Shown in pieces: positions 62,100-64,000 of a stretch of DNA of 64,000 nt (the stretch's first letter is position 1; each line of letters starts with the position of its first letter). Position numbers and translations under genes: made by a program. Origin of the DNA: Perca fluviatilis (lineage: Eukaryota; Chordata; Actinopteri; Perciformes; Percidae); contig NC_053118.1 of NCBI RefSeq assembly GCF_010015445.1, forward strand, positions 12,181,937 through 12,245,936, in the 5' to 3' direction. Under the pieces are notes generated by a model. It was given only the letters and a program-made list of their open reading frames with translations. It ran no database searches and was not told the DNA's origin.

Positions 62100-62578
62100 T
62101 TATGGGTGATTCTCACGAAATTAGACTTATGAGGTGTCATGAAGCATTTTGATGATAAAAGTAAATGCTATCAAAATAAGAAGAATACAGTTAGAAACAT
62201 CTCTTCATGTACTATTTTGCACATGATTTCAAATGACATCATAAATACCAATTTTGTTGTTTTTTCCACATTTAAGGGGAAATTTTTCATTACCGCAACA
62301 TGTCCATGACTGGATTTTGGTTCTTTGAGATGGAAATATTAATAATTAAAAAATATAAAAAAGAAAAAGCTTCAGTACATGTTATACTATAAACATTTAA
62401 AGTAAAGAAACATGTGGTATTTGGTGATCATTGGCAAATGTAGTGACAATAATAAGGAATATAAATGTGTCCAAGACCAATTTTCTCATCCTCCGCAACA
62501 ATTTTCAATCATCGTTTAAGTCCTCAACATTTTCAAGGAATTTTGTTGGAAGGGACATAATTCACTGTGACACTCAAG
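62100..62578 (+). promoter_or_regulatory. Upstream flank of the basic-protein gene
   Basis: AT-rich DNA before the proposed start. A 16-bp word, CTCATCCTCCGCAACA, occurs here (62485-62500) and again in the first intron (62824-62839). Other CCGCAAC or TGTTGCGG words lie at about 62293, 62852 and 62871. No TATA box is obvious. Part of this could be the 5' end of a transposon. Confidence 0.25.

Positions 62579-64000
<1,422 letters not shown>

Overview
The window is vertebrate nuclear DNA, almost certainly from a percomorph-type teleost. Long (CA)n/(GT)n microsatellites occur every few kilobases. Genes are split by GT-AG introns. The spaces between them are filled with fish-type transposable-element remnants: Tc1/mariner, several hAT-like MITEs with intact 8-bp target duplications, tRNA-derived SINEs and LINE pieces. 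There are no bacterial-style operons, and most long reading frames are translations of dinucleotide repeats or of transposons.

The one gene identified with confidence is hyaluronan synthase 2 (has2), on the minus strand. Its coding exons lie at 38421-39047, 36444-36545 and 35374-36303 and join in phase to a 552-residue protein, the length of human HAS2. A probable non-coding first exon with a good splice donor lies near 48705-49010. It is separated from the start codon by an intron of about 9.7 kb, so the gene covers roughly 34.8-49.0 kb. A possible TATA-like promoter, purine tracts and CRE-like half sites lie around the first exon.

At the right edge, on the plus strand, three small exons (62579-62589, 63200-63316, 63691-64000) join in phase. 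They give the first 146 residues of a very basic, uncharacterised protein that runs off the window. This is the best candidate for something undescribed.

Layout: 0-10 kb holds a LINE-tail-like piece, MITEs and a three-level nest of elements (6.9-9.4 kb), followed by a TATAG satellite. 10-28 kb is microsatellites, a CA-flanked repeat with telomere-like units, an hAT MITE, a long palindrome and LTR-like sequence. 28-30 kb is a TTAA-flanked element carrying an internally deleted LINE. 30-32 kb may be an unassigned minus-strand 3' UTR. 32.6-34.2 kb is an hAT element inside a GC-rich repeat. 34.8-49 kb is has2. 50-60 kb holds SINEs, MITEs and an R2-like LINE end. 62-64 kb holds the unknown gene. 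Spaces not listed separately show only unremarkable AT-rich non-coding DNA.
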